Shown here: positions 1-11,095 of the stretch, in pieces | Layout of the letters: each line of letters opens with the position of its first letter | Position numbering within the stretch: position 1 is the first letter of the stretch | From: Haplomitrium mnioides | Taxonomy: Eukaryota > Marchantiophyta > Haplomitriopsida > Calobryales | Direction: 5' to 3' | Assembly (NCBI GenBank): GCA_049999725.1 | Contig: JBNGIS010022309.1 | Span: 1 to 42,136 of the forward strand | DNA length: 42,136 nt | Position numbers and translations under genes: made by a program | The notes under the pieces: model-generated | The model's database searches: none | What the model was told of the DNA's origin: nothing | Seen by the model: only the letters and a program-made list of their open reading frames with translations

Positions 1-1567
1 CTACTCGAAACCATTCTTCATTGAAAGCTAAGTTGGCTTTAGACTCAATCTATTCTTAATTGAAAGCCAAGTTGGTATTATTATCCAATTTCTCAATCTA
101 TTGGTGTATGTTCATGTACAATTCTGGAGTACAATATTGTAGTATTAACCAACATAAACTATATTTAGTTGTGAGAAAGCACTTTACATTATGAATAAAA
201 AGACCTTTTATCAATACTATATTTCAAATGAACTAATTTAGTGTGTTAATAACCATAAACTTTATAAGCCTTGAATGATATATTGATGGAAATGAAAAGC
301 CACTTTATTGTTTTTAGTAGACATTTGTTTTAAACGTGATGAGAGTAGGCCATGTGCTTAATTATGATAGGAAACATGCGCACAATTCCTTCCTTTGCTT
401 TTAGGACTGAGCACGTCGGTCCTTTCTATGTTTATCCCGTCTCTTAAAAGGTGCTTTTAGATAGATGGATGGATGGATGGATTTGGCTACACAGCGGGAT
501 TGTTGGATGAATGGATGGATGGATGGATGGATGGATAGAGAGATGGATGGAGGAGAGAAGAGGGAAAGTTTTTAGGGTTTGATGACGACGGCGGCAGCAC
601 GAACGAAGGAGCTTCTTCTTCGCTTACCTGCTACGCATCACGTCTCATCTGCTCCGCTCTGCTCTGCTCTGCTCTGCGCTGCGCTGCTCTGCTCTGGTGG
701 TCTGCTGCTGTGCTGTGCTTTGCTGCGATTGCTGATATTTTGGGGGGAGGGGATGTTGGCGGGAAGGGTAGTAATAAAGTGTGGAGGTGGGTGGAAGCGC
801 GTGTCGTTCGTTGAGGGAGGGGGTAGAAGAAGTATTTGAGTGGGGGGGTGCTGTTCTTTTCCCACGATGTTGCGGAATTGATGAAGTGAGGCAGAATGAT
901 GATGGTTTGGACATTGTGAAGCTTGAATTAGACCGTCTTTGTTTTGCCCTCCTTTCCTTGCTTTCTTCCGTCTCTTCCTCCCGTCAGTCTGGAAGAGGTG
1001 AAAAGAAGGTATACCGTTGGAGCTGGAGTATTCCAATGGGGGGTCCTAACTCTGGATCAAGGTGGGAAAGAGGAACTTGTGATCGTCTGGCTGTCTACCC
1101 GATGGGTGATATTGGCAGATCGTAAGCATACAGTTAGCTACAGCTCCCAACGAGATTTGAAGTTGTGATTTGGGACCACTTTGCTCAATAGCCAACGTCT
1201 GGAGGTTCGTCACGTCTTGGTGTTCTCTTCTTCATGGCTTTTAAGCATAGCGGGTTTCGTAAGTCTCAGATGTTTGGGACTGCGGTGTGTCGGGAGAGGG
1301 GTGAGAGTAGGTTGTTTAGGGAATGAAACAGGGTTTGACTTGTTCATTCCGTGGTTCTTTGCACGTTTGGTCTATTGTACGAGTGTTCGGGTGTCTAATT
1401 CCTCCCGCCGCTGATTTTTGTGACCAATCTCGGCGTGTCCGTTCGTTGGTTCCACTGGAATCTCAGGATGAGTCGGTGTATTGCCCCTTGCTTCTTGTGT
1501 TTGGAATTTCCTCTGGTGAAGTGGGTTAGTAAGGTTCGCTGACCAATCTCGTCGATGTGATCAGGAT
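1..1567. other. Upstream region and probable 5' leader of the ACR gene
   Basis: No convincing coding exon is seen. The left 450 bases are AT-rich. GGAT microsatellites follow at about 461-536 and a CTCTG/CTG-rich run at about 645-725. Open frames here (for example an ATG at 579) are low-complexity Leu/Cys/Ser runs produced by the CTCTG repeats, so they are more likely leader or promoter than protein. The ACR start codon at 1568 closes the region. Confidence 0.5.
461..551. repeat. GGAT tetranucleotide microsatellites
   Basis: Two blocks of perfect GGAT/ATGG tetranucleotides (about 464-484 and 511-536) are separated by some 27 unique bases, with a short third trace near 541-551. They lie in the upstream region of the ACR gene and should be length-polymorphic. 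Confidence 0.9.
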
Positions 1568-3664
1568 ATGGAAACTCCCAGCTGGCCTTATTTTGATCCT
1601 GACTATGAATCAATCAACACGAAAATTAATCCCCCGAGGTAAATGGCTTGGCGTTTATTCAAAGTTCGATTAGGCCTCGTGCTTTCAGTGCAACCGTTTA
1701 ACAACTTTGTTTCGTAACCTTGTGCCAATGCCCATTCGTGTGCCGTATGGCTTGTGTAAGGTCTGTGAGTTGCCGAAGACACTTCTAACGCGTGTTTCTC
1801 AATTCATGTCCAGGGTGGTAGTCGATAACACAACTTGCGACGCGGCCACGCTCATTAAGGTTATTTTCCGTGTTGTCCCACGCCTTCTCATGTGTTCTAT
1901 CGTTTGGTTATGTTCTCGCTATCCTTGCTCGCAGCTCACGGGAAGCATTGAACAGGTTGACAGTGCGAATACGCATGGGGTACTTCTTGATGTTGTACAA
2001 GTGCTGACCGACCTCGACCTGCTCATACCAAAGGCCTACATCTCGTCAGATGGGGGTTGGTTCATGGACGGTGAGTCTCTTGGCCTCCCCAGCAGTAAAA
2101 TGCTGACGCGTCTTGTGACTATTTCCCGTTATCGGAGTTCAATTCTTGACTTCTGTCGTCTTTTTGCAGTCTTTCACGTCACCGACCAAGAGAAGAAAAA
2201 AGTGACGGATGATAGGGTCATTGCGTACATCAAGCAGGCTCTCGGTGCGAAGCGTGATAGTCCTTGTAAAGGTGTGAGGACTTGCGCTGGGAGGACAGTC
2301 GGTGTGCAATCGATTGCCGAACATACCGCTATTGAACTCATAGGAACTGATCGCCCTGGTCTTCTCTCCGAGGTATCTGCCGTTCTTGCAGACTTGGGGT
2401 GCAACGTGAAAGCAGCTGAGGTGTGGACACACAACAAGCGTGTGGCATGCGTAGTGTACGTTACGGACGAGAAAAGTCAAGGCCCCATTGAAGATCAAGA
2501 GAAACAAACGCGGATTAAGGATCTACTGTGTAACGTAATGAAAGGCAATGGCGAGGGAAGAGTTGCCAAGACGGACTTCTCGATGGGTCTCACTCACACG
2601 GAAAGGCGCCTTCATCAGATGATGTTTGCTGACCGGGATTATGAAGGGTCTGAGCCAGTGAAAATGAACCAACCCAGTGATGGTAGGCCGATTATAACCA
2701 TTCAAAGCTGCTGTGAGAAGGACTATTCAGTTGTCAATGTCGAGTGCACCGACCGTCCGAAGCTTCTTTTCGACACTGTCTGTACATTAACAGACATGCA
2801 GTATGTCGTGTTTCACGCGACCATAAACTCTGAAGGTCCTACAGCGCATCAGGTACTTCAGCTCATGTATTTTCTCGGTTTCAGTTCATGTATTCTCTCG
2901 TTTTCAGTTCACACCCCTCCCGAGTCAGTGCTGTTCAACAAGAGCTAAGCTTCTTCGGATGTTGCAGGAATATTATATTCGACACATGGATGGCTGCACC
3001 TTGGACTCTGACGCCGAGAGGGATAGAGTGAAGCAATGTCTTCAAGCTGCCATTGAGAGGAGAGTGTCTGATGTAAGTAGAGACGGAGGGGGTGGGGGGT
3101 TTCATAGCTGGCACTGCAGTACATGTGATTGTTTTTCTTCTTGAAAATGCTTTGTTGTCATTATCTATTTGTCAGATGTGTACATCCTGCAGCTCCCACT
3201 GGACTGTCTGGGCCTTTAATGTAGTAGCTTTGTTGCAAGTCCCTATTGCCGCATTTGATTTGCTGTTGATGTTTTGTTCAATGCAGGGTCTGAGGTTAGA
3301 GCTGTGCACGAGCGACAGGGTGGGCCTGCTGTCCGAAGTAACACGCATTTTCAGAGAGAATGGATTGTCTGTTACCAGGGCAGATGTAAATACTCAGAAG
3401 AATGGAATCCACAAAGAGGCAGTGAATGTATTTTACGTTACTGACGCATCAGGAAACGCTGTGGATATGAAGGTGGTGGAGACCATGAGGAGAGAGATGG
3501 AGATTGGTCAGACGATTCTGAATGTGACAGACGTACCCAAGCTTGCGTCTTCACCTCCCGAAGACTCGCGGAGATCTAAGTTTTCTCTCGGAAGTCTCAT
3601 CAAGTCCCAATCTGAGCGATTCCTTTACAGCTTAAGTTCTCTGGGATGGGCTCGATCTCTCTGA
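1568..3664 (+). CDS. ACR: ACT-domain repeat (ACR) protein, four ACT domains, six exons
   Basis: Exons by splice signals and phase: 1568-1638, 1814-1859, 1956-2070, 2170-2852, 2968-3072, 3287-3664. Joined they give 466 codons (465 aa) with no internal stop. The start at 1568 gives an N-terminus METPSWPYFDPDYE... of the kind seen in plant ACR proteins, and the first intron falls inside the INPPR motif, as I recall for the family. Four ACT domains lie at about residues 35-110, 130-205, 262-330 and 342-415; the typical DRPGLLSEV and DRVGLLSEV turns are visible in the second and fourth. ACR proteins lack an enzyme domain and are thought to be amino-acid-sensing regulators, by analogy with bacterial GlnD; the ligand is not shown here. 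All introns are short (96-214 bp) GT-AG. Exon 2 is a 46-nt micro-exon. The closest Arabidopsis member cannot be chosen by eye. Confidence 0.93.
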
Positions 3665-5336
3665 AGTGGAGCCAGATTGTTAACGTCATAGGGGGCTGGT
3701 TCTGCTCAAGATTATTGCAATCCATATGTCCAATTAGATGATCAGAAGTATAGTCTGGATTACTTTTGGGGAACATCAGAAATCCGTTTTCCATGTACAG
3801 TAAGAAACTGTCATTCTTTGATCTTCTGTGGACCTGTAGAATGGCTGCAGCTCTAGAGAAGTTAGGTTCTCATGCCTCAAGAAAGTATGACACTGTAATT
3901 TTAATTCTGGCCTGAAATTATACCGAGATCATTACCCTCGGTGAAGCAGACCTGGGGTACAATGCCCCGATGTCGGAACTTACTGTATATACTAATGATT
4001 TATTGCTTCGAATACTCGAACCTGTGTTACCAATGACGAATGTGGTCTGTTCCATTTGTCACCTCAACAACTAGCATCACGGCTTAGACTCGAGAAAAAA
4101 CACGACGTGGGGGAAAGTTGCACAATGGGTGAATGAATGAAAGGCAGAGAAGGGAAATGGTTGGGAGGAAGGAAAAACAGAACAAAAAGCGAAGAATGTG
4201 TCGCAGAGAAAGAAGCGGGACATGAATTGGGGAGAGGAAGATGAATTCTCAAAAAAGGGGAATGGATGGTAGTTCAAGAGAGGAGAGAGTCGCAACAAAC
4301 TATGGACTGATGAATATGTCGGTGAACGTATAGCAAGGTTGTAATCATTACATGGAAATACAAACTGGGAACTGACTATGTGAAATATCATATCATAGTA
4401 AGATAGTGAGACAGATACGTGTACAGTACAAACCTTCTTGTCAAGAGAAATGAAGAGAAGAGAAGCAGAGCAGAGGAGCAGCAGCTGCTTTCCAGGATAG
4501 AAAAAGAATAGTGAGTACAACAATCTTTTGAAATGTCAGAAGGTGGGTAGAGAGAGCTCTTCATCATGCCCAGGTTGTCACATACCAATCCCCGCCGAAG
4601 CTCGGTGCTCGGGACCAAGCTCTAAGCAAAGCAGGAGTGAGCATAGGTTAATGTGGTCGAGCTCATTTATTGAGACTGGTGGGCGACAGCTCTACCGGCA
4701 GCAAAACCCCCCTTGCGGCATCTCAGTGTACGGAAAATCCTCTGGAGCGTCCTTGGACCTTGAGTTTGGAGTGATGCACGAAGAAGAAAAAGCCGTGGGT
4801 CTAGAACGGATACAAAGGAATACAGAAAGGATGCGAAGGGGAGAGCAAGGTAACAAAGGTGGGATGCAGGCACGCAAGAGTACCAATGTCGACTTTTCTC
4901 TCGGCGCGTACATGGTTTCCAGTAACGGATTGAATCAGTTTCAAAATACTGTACACGGCAGCCATGCAATCAAGAAAGCTTAGCTTCTCTTTGGAGCTGG
5001 AAGCAAACAATGTTGCTGATGAGAATATTTGGCCACACACATGATCGTGGCTGTATAGATGATAGATCGGTCAGACTGTTTTAGGCTATGTTTCGATTGA
5101 AGGCTTTGTTTGAGATCAATGCACATTACTCAGATGTCCAGAGGATTACTGGAGCATCGAGGTCGAAGATTTCCAGAGGATTTCATTACCGTAATCTGTA
5201 AATCAATGTGGCCGACTGTGCGAGCGTCATAGTACCTAAATGTCGGTGGGAGGGGTGGGGCACTGAAGCATCCTTGGGTAAGCTTGTACATTCTGCGAAG
5301 ACAATTCTTCTTCTGGAAGCAGTGCAGTAGCTCGGA
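3665..5336. other. Intergenic region between ACR and the CRINKLY4-like kinase
   Basis: It contains the ACR 3' UTR and the kinase upstream region. A purine-rich stretch on the + strand (about 4100-4520) creates Phe/Ser/Leu-rich open frames on the minus strand that look spurious. A 151-codon + frame at 4528-4983 has no recognisable motif and could be leader sequence. I see nothing I would call a gene. Confidence 0.5.
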
Positions 5337-7760
5337 ATGGGGTCACACAAGGTTGAGCGATCGTGCAGGAAGAGGGGCATGGTGGAAACAGCAACTCTTG
5401 CAGCCTTGGTGTTGGCTGCTCTCTTCCACACAGTTGAGATGTTAGGAACAGCAGGCAGGTTGGCCGTCTCGTACGGGGCTAACGGCGAAGCTCTCTGCGA
5501 GATGAAGGATGACGGAAGTCAGGTTGTGAGCTGCTATGGCACAGACGAAGCATCAGTGTACGGGGCTCCACCCAGGCTTGCTATGATCTCGGTCACAGGA
5601 GGAGACGGCTTTGTTTGCGGCCTTGCTCAGTTGCAACAGACGCCTTATTGCTGGGGGAACAACATTTACGTTCCTGCGGGCGTTCCTGCACTTCCGAGCT
5701 CTAAAGAAAACTACACTACAATAAGCGCCGGGGATAATCATTTGTGTGCATTGAAGATGAGCTCGTCGTCGGTGAAGACTCTCGGGAAGAAGAAGAAGAA
5801 GCCTACAAACGTGACTCATTGGGTGGATTGCTGGGGCTATAACATGACAGGTGCCTTCATAACCGAACCTCTTGTTGCAATCTCATCGGGCTCCTTCTTT
5901 AGTTGTGGGTTGTTTGCCAGCAATCGGTCTGTAACATGCTGGGGTGATGATAGTGGGTATGGAGTGATCACTGGCGTCCCAGCGTTGGCGTTTACGAGCA
6001 TCGCAGCTGGTGGGTATCATGTGTGCGGGATTGTGGAAGGCAGCTCGCCTCGCACTGTATGCTGGGGTCGTAGCTTGGGGCCTTCCGGTGGTCCACCTCA
6101 GGGGTTGGCATTTACTACTCTAGTGAGTGGGAAATTCCATTCCTGTGGCTTGAGAGCTGACACCCTCACCCCAGTGTGCTGGGGGCTTGCCTTGCCAAGC
6201 ACGGTTCCCGCCCCTGTGAACCAGTCTCTTCAAACAATGGTAGCAGGTGACTACTTCACATGTGGCATTGCTGGTGGGAACGGTGGGACAGTATGCTGGG
6301 GATCTAGCTATCCCTCCCATCCTTCTGCTCCCAGCGTGCAAATCTCGTCTTCGTGCAATCTTTCCTCGTGCTCTTCTCCTGCTCCAAGGAGCTTTAAACA
6401 CCGGGGAACCCAAGTCCCGATCATCGTCGCTGAGCTTGCCACTGCCTTTGTAGTGGTCTTGGGCTTGCTGCTTGGGGCCTACTTCTGGGTGCGCTTTAAG
6501 CTTTCGTCGAGAGCGTTGACAGTACATGACAATGGCTCAGATTCGAAATTGGTGACCGCTGACGTTAGCCTCCAGAATGCTCAAAAGAAAACCTCATTCA
6601 GGACCTCGTTCCACAAGACAAAATCGGTCACCTCTAGTCAGGAGTCGAAGAATTCGAGGGCGCAAGTTTTCAGATTCTCAGAGCTCGAGGAGGCCACCGG
6701 AGGTTTCAGTGAGGAGAGCGCAATTGGCAGTGGGAGTTTTTCTTGCGTTTACAAAGGCGTTTTAGCCAACGGGGCTGTGGTGGCTGTGAAACGGGCCGTG
6801 GCAGTAGGGGCACAGCCAGAAGCTGTTCCCAACAGCAAGGAGTTCCGAAACGAGCTCGACCTTCTCTCCCGACTGAATCATGGCCACCTACTGAACTTGC
6901 TGGGATACTGTGAGGAAGAAGGAGAGAGGCTTCTGGTATACGAATTCATGTGCAATGGGACACTCTTTCAAATCTTGCATTGCAATTCCGGTGAGCAGCT
7001 GTCGTGGGTGAGAAGGGTCAAAATTGCTGTGCAAGCTGCAAGAGGACTCGAGTATCTGCATGGCTATGCTTGCCCACCAGTGATTCATAGGGACATAAAA
7101 TCCTGTAACATATTGCTTGATGAGGACTGGAATGCGAGAGTAGCTGATTTTGGGCTGTCTCTATTTGGCCCCGCCGATAGTAACTGCCCTCTCTCGGAAC
7201 CCCCGGCAGGAACACTTGGTTATTTAGATCCAGAATACTACCGCCTTCATCATCTCACTGCCAAGAGTGATGTCTATAGTTTTGGCGTGCTATTGTTGGA
7301 GATTCTGAGCGGTAGGAAGGCTATCGACATGGAATATCCTGAAGGCAACATCGTGGAGTGGGCTGTGCCTATTATAAAAGCGGGTCAGACGACTGCCATT
7401 CTTGACAATAGAATTGAGCTGCCTCCTGATATGGAGGCCCTGGTGAAGCTCGCCAAGGTTGCCTGCCAGTGTGTGAGGATGCGAGGCAAGGATAGGCCGT
7501 CCATGGATAGAGTCACCACGTCACTCGAACGAGCGTTAGCATTTTTGATGGGTGCCAACGATGGGCATCTGATTCTTCCCTCCGAGGTTGTTTTAGGTAG
7601 TGCACGCCTTCACAAAAAGAGTTCTTCACGAAGATCTTCCTCTCGGCAGTCTGATTCAAGGAAATCGGGGTCCGAATACGGAGAATCTACTACGGAAAAA
7701 GAGGATTTCGCAGATGGTGCTCAAGTTTTGCCAAGGCCCAGTGAATTCCCGAGGACGTGA
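5337..7760 (+). CDS. CRINKLY4-like receptor kinase, intronless, 807 aa
   Basis: Single-exon type I membrane receptor kinase. An N-terminal hydrophobic signal segment (about residues 17-42) may use M1 or M15. The ectodomain (about 45-345) holds some seven RCC1-like 'crinkly' repeats marked by C-W-G motifs (YCWGN, DCWGY, TCWGD, VCWGR, VCWGL, VCWGS), and several N-glycosylation sites. The transmembrane helix lies at about 361-386. The kinase domain (about 457-735) has the glycine loop IGSGSF from residue 463, VAVK with Lys485, HRD with Asp586 in HRDIKSCN and DFG with Asp604; all catalytic residues are present, so it should be active. The tail is a Ser/Arg/Lys-rich low-complexity segment. CRINKLY4/ACR4 proteins sense peptides in epidermal and meristem patterning. 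The TNFR-like cysteine-rich module of true CR4 is absent or reduced to a few cysteines (SCNLSSC), so this fits the CRINKLY4-related (CCR) subgroup better. A KKKKK run sits between repeats. Confidence 0.92.
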   Translation: MGSHKVERSCRKRGMVETATLAALVLAALFHTVEMLGTAGRLAVSYGANGEALCEMKDDGSQVVSCYGTDEASVYGAPPRLAMISVTGGDGFVCGLAQLQQTPYCWGNNIYVPAGVPALPSSKENYTTISAGDNHLCALKMSSSSVKTLGKKKKKPTNVTHWVDCWGYNMTGAFITEPLVAISSGSFFSCGLFASNRSVTCWGDDSGYGVITGVPALAFTSIAAGGYHVCGIVEGSSPRTVCWGRSLGPSGGPPQGLAFTTLVSGKFHSCGLRADTLTPVCWGLALPSTVPAPVNQSLQTMVAGDYFTCGIAGGNGGTVCWGSSYPSHPSAPSVQISSSCNLSSCSSPAPRSFKHRGTQVPIIVAELATAFVVVLGLLLGAYFWVRFKLSSRALTVHDNGSDSKLVTADVSLQNAQKKTSFRTSFHKTKSVTSSQESKNSRAQVFRFSELEEATGGFSEESAIGSGSFSCVYKGVLANGAVVAVKRAVAVGAQPEAVPNSKEFRNELDLLSRLNHGHLLNLLGYCEEEGERLLVYEFMCNGTLFQILHCNSGEQLSWVRRVKIAVQAARGLEYLHGYACPPVIHRDIKSCNILLDEDWNARVADFGLSLFGPADSNCPLSEPPAGTLGYLDPEYYRLHHLTAKSDVYSFGVLLLEILSGRKAIDMEYPEGNIVEWAVPIIKAGQTTAILDNRIELPPDMEALVKLAKVACQCVRMRGKDRPSMDRVTTSLERALAFLMGANDGHLILPSEVVLGSARLHKKSSSRRSSSRQSDSRKSGSEYGESTTEKEDFADGAQVLPRPSEFPRT

Positions 7761-9339
7761 CCAGATCTCAACACACAACACCAGTTGAATCCATCTCGCA
7801 GGACTGAGTATGGATTCTTTGACCTGGGCTCTTTTACATCGAGGCACGTCTCCGCAGGTTCTTTTGTTCCGTTTCTACAAGAACAGAGTCGTGGATGTTC
7901 GAGTTGATAATGCTGAGGAGACCGTCAACGTGGGTTCTGTGTCATCTTGAAGAGCACTTTTCTACAGAACCTTGCACATGAATGGGTAGAAAGATGGCCC
8001 AGTTTCTTCAATGGATAGCCTTCGAGTCAAGCCTTGTGCTTTGAAATTGTAATGCAATTACTTATGGCAATTCTCTAGAGTGATTACCTTATCCTGCTCC
8101 TCAGTATTCTGCCCGTGAAGGCCAAATAGTCTGGATTGGGTGGGTACCTTGCTCTTCCGATAACAGCCTGAAAGCTACAGATAAGGAGACAACCGACACG
8201 AAGGATATGGTGTGTGGGTACCCCATCATTGAATTGACTAGGCCCACCACGGCAGCATTGGCATGTTCCCCGATGACACTGCAAATCAGTGCAGTATAGT
8301 AGCAGCTAGTACGTAGATTTGGTCATCTTTTTGGAATTCAGTTGGGAGAAGTCAGCAACAACGACATTGCGACATTGCACACAGTTCTTACACAGTTAAC
8401 ACTGCCACCCTGTAACCCATATCGCATGCTGGTTGCAACAAGTTAAACAAAGATCTTTCTCTCGCATGCACTCACGGACGGCAAGTTTAGCACGCAACTG
8501 GTCATGGAGTGTACTGAGATGCAGTAACCCACATCGCATGCCTGTTGCAACAAGCTAAACAAAGATCTTTCTCTCAAACATGAATTCATGGAAGACCAAT
8601 TGTTAGGGGACAAATTGGACTTGCAGTGGACTAACATACAAAGGTGCAACAGTCCGAGAGGGCAAATTTAGAGATTTGTTGGGTGGATCGGGAGTGATGA
8701 CATATCTTCGGAAACCATTTTTTCTTGCGTCCAGTGCAAAATTTAGATCATCTTCTGGTCTCTTTACACTTATTTCTGATCAATGACTTTCTTCCCAGCT
8801 TGTTGCCCAGTGTTACTTTTGCTATCTTTGATCTCCACATGTTTATCTCACTTTGACAGACGTACAAATTACATAAGAAATGATCTATATTGTCTTTGAC
8901 CGCCCTTGACTGCTGGAACCGGAACGCGGCTCCGAAATTAGCAAAGAGCCATTGCCACCGCCGCATGCAAACTGCGGTTGCGTAATCCTCATCTGACAGT
9001 TCTCTCCTGTCCCATGTGGTAGCAACAATTGCCCTCGCGTGGTCAGACTTGTGGAGCCTTGTCTACTCGGTCTCTAAATTAGACATTTCTGTGCCATCTT
9101 TATAGCGGATCGCTCGGAGATACTCTAAAGCTGCGAAAACCTTTTCGGTGCCACCTTGTGCATACTAAATGTATCTTAATATCTGTCGTCACTGGCGCCT
9201 TCGTTGTTTGGAGTTGGTCAAAGGAGTGACGGAGCAATTGAGAACGGCAACGCAATCGGGACACGATGGTCTGAGGAGTGAAGGGCTTATTAATACCTTC
9301 ACACGCCCACATTGTATCATGTAATGCGAAGTCATTAAG
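7761..9339. other. Intergenic region between the receptor kinase and the LTP-like gene
   Basis: It contains the kinase 3' UTR and the LTP-like upstream region. No coding exon is supported. The only structure is an imperfect direct repeat near 8412-8575, listed separately. Confidence 0.5.
8412..8575. repeat. Imperfect direct repeat, about 52 bp, offset 112 bp
   Basis: The segment 8412-8463 recurs at 8524-8575 with a few substitutions. Both share the blocks GTAACCCA, ATCGCATGC, GTTGCAACAAG and AAACAAAGATCTTTCTCTC. The intervening 60 bases are also loosely related, which suggests an old tandem duplication. Confidence 0.8.
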
Positions 9340-9639
9340 ATGTGTGCGACAATTTGGAAATCGGTGCTCGTTGCAGTTGTGCTACTCTTAGCAACGATCA
9401 TGCATCTGTCTGTGCCAGTTTCGGCAGATCGGATCAGTAATTGCGATGCTCAACGAGCATTAGCACCTTGCGAGCATCACAAAACGATCCCGACCATGAA
9501 GTGCTGCTCGGCTTTGAGGGACATGCAAACTGAGCGTATAGCTTGTTACTGCGAGTTGGCTACTGGCGGGACTGGATGGATTGGCAAGTTGGCTGGTTAC
9601 TGTCAACTGGACGAAGACCCTCAGGCTTGTCATGGTTAG
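9340..9639 (+). CDS. Small secreted eight-cysteine protein, nsLTP/DIR1-like
   Basis: A 99-aa preprotein with a clear signal peptide (residues 1-29, probable cleavage after PVSA) and a mature part of about 70 aa. The eight cysteines fall at residues 35, 44, 55, 56, 69, 71, 88 and 97, that is C-X8-C-X10-CC-X12-CXC-X16-C-X8-C. This is the order of the plant non-specific lipid transfer / hydrophobic seed protein fold, which makes four disulfides around a lipid-binding tunnel in the apoplast. The short mature length and Tyr between the CXC cysteines resemble the type-2 or DIR1-like groups, but spacings do not match one textbook class exactly. Single exon. Function beyond lipid binding cannot be read from the sequence. 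Confidence 0.82.
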   Translation: MCATIWKSVLVAVVLLLATIMHLSVPVSADRISNCDAQRALAPCEHHKTIPTMKCCSALRDMQTERIACYCELATGGTGWIGKLAGYCQLDEDPQACHG

Positions 9640-10366
9640 CATGGAACTGCAGACCTCCAACAACTGGTGATGGTAGATTTCACGACGTCTGTGGAATCGA
9701 TACTTCGTAGTTTGCTCAGCACACGCTTATGAAATCATGTGCTGCTTGGAGGTTACTACCTTCGACGAACATCATTTGTTGACTCGTTGCTACAGCAGAA
9801 AGTAGCCATCTTCAGATATTAAAAACACTTCTCATCTAATTTCGTTCTTCAATGGTTAGCCACAACTTCTGTACGACTGTAAGTAGGGGAGTTGATGAGT
9901 TGTATTCTGCAACTTATCTTCGTTAGAGAATGCTCAAACAGTTCTACCACATAGCGAAGCTTCGACGACGGATTCATGTTTATTCGTGTTTACTCCTGTC
10001 CATTCAGACAGCTATAACATATCATGCGTTACTTCCTGAAAAGTTACTTTCGGCACATGAAGGCTATTTCTTGTGTTGAATCGTGTCGGGACGCATTATA
10101 AGTTCAAGTTGGACCTCGACGCTACAATCTAAAATCTTTACATGGTCCCATCGCAAATTTCCGATTGCTACAGCCAATGATCTGACCTATAGAGCACAAT
10201 AACACACGTAATCGAGACCATAATTCTATTCCTCTACGCGCGCTTTTTTCTACGCTTCATAGAGTGCTCTCCTGCATGAGAACTGTGGGTGAAATGGTTC
10301 CTCTAGCTTGCATAACTAAGCACATGCGTTCAGAAGAATTAGGACGATCTTCTAAAGCATTCCCAC
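9640..10366. other. Intergenic, convergent 3' ends
   Basis: It separates the + strand LTP-like gene from the minus strand gene ending at 10367. No coding or repeat feature is recognised. Confidence 0.5.
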
Positions 10367-11095
10367 TCACCAGTGTTTCAAAGCTGTCCGAATCGCAGAA
10401 ACTCTTGTGCTCCTTCTCAAGGGACGGTCCTTTCCTCGCATGAACTCGTCCAACTCCACTTCGGAGTCGCTCTCCTCTGCTTCGGGGAGTGGCCTATCAA
10501 AAACTCTGCGCTGGATTCTTGCAGCAACAGGCTTCGGGCTCTCAGTGTTGCTCAAATGCTCAGCAGGAGTGCCTGGGCTGTGTGGAGATGGAGATGTAGC
10601 ATGACAAGAGAACCTTGGAGACGATCTCAGAGGCACTGAATGCGACTCTGATTTAGGAGTTTTGACGGTCGCTGCTGGCGAATCGCAATTGACTTTTCTG
10701 CGCCCGATCTTGCCCAACCCCTCAGACTTAGCAGAAGCTTCTGACTGTCTTGTCTTCATCTGCATTGGGGAATCCACAGCTGCAATACGCTTTCTTAGGT
10801 TCATGAGTTTGGGAGAGTCTGGAGCAACCGGTTCCTCGTCTTCTTCGCTCTCATATCGGAGCTTGTTTATGCGGCCTTCAGTCCTTCCCTGCATTCGACA
10901 TTTCTTGGTTCTAGTGCCTCCCATGGACCAATGGGCTTCTTTAGCCCATCGAATAAATGCATCATTGACAGGCGCTGGAGGATCTACCCGCACATCATTC
11001 AGCTTTACATCGTCATAAATCCATGGACGAGGCAGAGCTTTACCGTAGAAGAAAACCGGCTTCAAAGGAAGCATCTTCTGTGAGGTTGATGCCAT
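10367..11095 (-). CDS. Unrecognised 242-aa protein, probably nuclear and largely disordered
   Basis: Single open frame, ATG at 11095, stop at 10367. Residues about 10-60 look like a folded, conserved block: RPWIYDDVKLNDVRVDPPAP and then a Trp-rich segment with FIRWAKEAHWSMGG. The remainder is Ser/Pro/Lys/Arg-rich with acidic patches (SEEDEE, EEADS-type and ESDSEVELDE) and several SP sites, as in disordered nuclear proteins. It ends in an arginine-rich tail (RPLRRSTRVSAIR...). I do not recognise the family and give no function. The contrast between a low-complexity body and a non-repetitive N-terminal block, and the intact length, argue that it is a real gene. An extra upstream exon cannot be excluded. 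Confidence 0.65.
   Translation of the reverse strand: MASTSQKMLPLKPVFFYGKALPRPWIYDDVKLNDVRVDPPAPVNDAFIRWAKEAHWSMGGTRTKKCRMQGRTEGRINKLRYESEEDEEPVAPDSPKLMNLRKRIAAVDSPMQMKTRQSEASAKSEGLGKIGRRKVNCDSPAATVKTPKSESHSVPLRSSPRFSCHATSPSPHSPGTPAEHLSNTESPKPVAARIQRRVFDRPLPEAEESDSEVELDEFMRGKDRPLRRSTRVSAIRTALKHW

Noticed and set aside
463-551. Regular short repeats as a possible CRISPR-like array.
   Set aside because: Uniform tetranucleotide microsatellite with no spacers, in a plant nuclear sequence.
579-1036. Overlapping Leu/Cys/Ser-rich frames on both strands.
   Set aside because: They come from the CTCTG repeats and purine/pyrimidine bias; probably leader sequence.
2174-2507. Long minus-strand frames opposite the ACR gene.
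   Set aside because: Complement of conserved ACT-domain coding sequence; no motif of their own.
4528-4983. A 151-codon plus-strand frame upstream of the receptor kinase.
   Set aside because: No recognisable domain and overlapping frames on the opposite strand. Could be tested by transcripts, but not supported from sequence alone.
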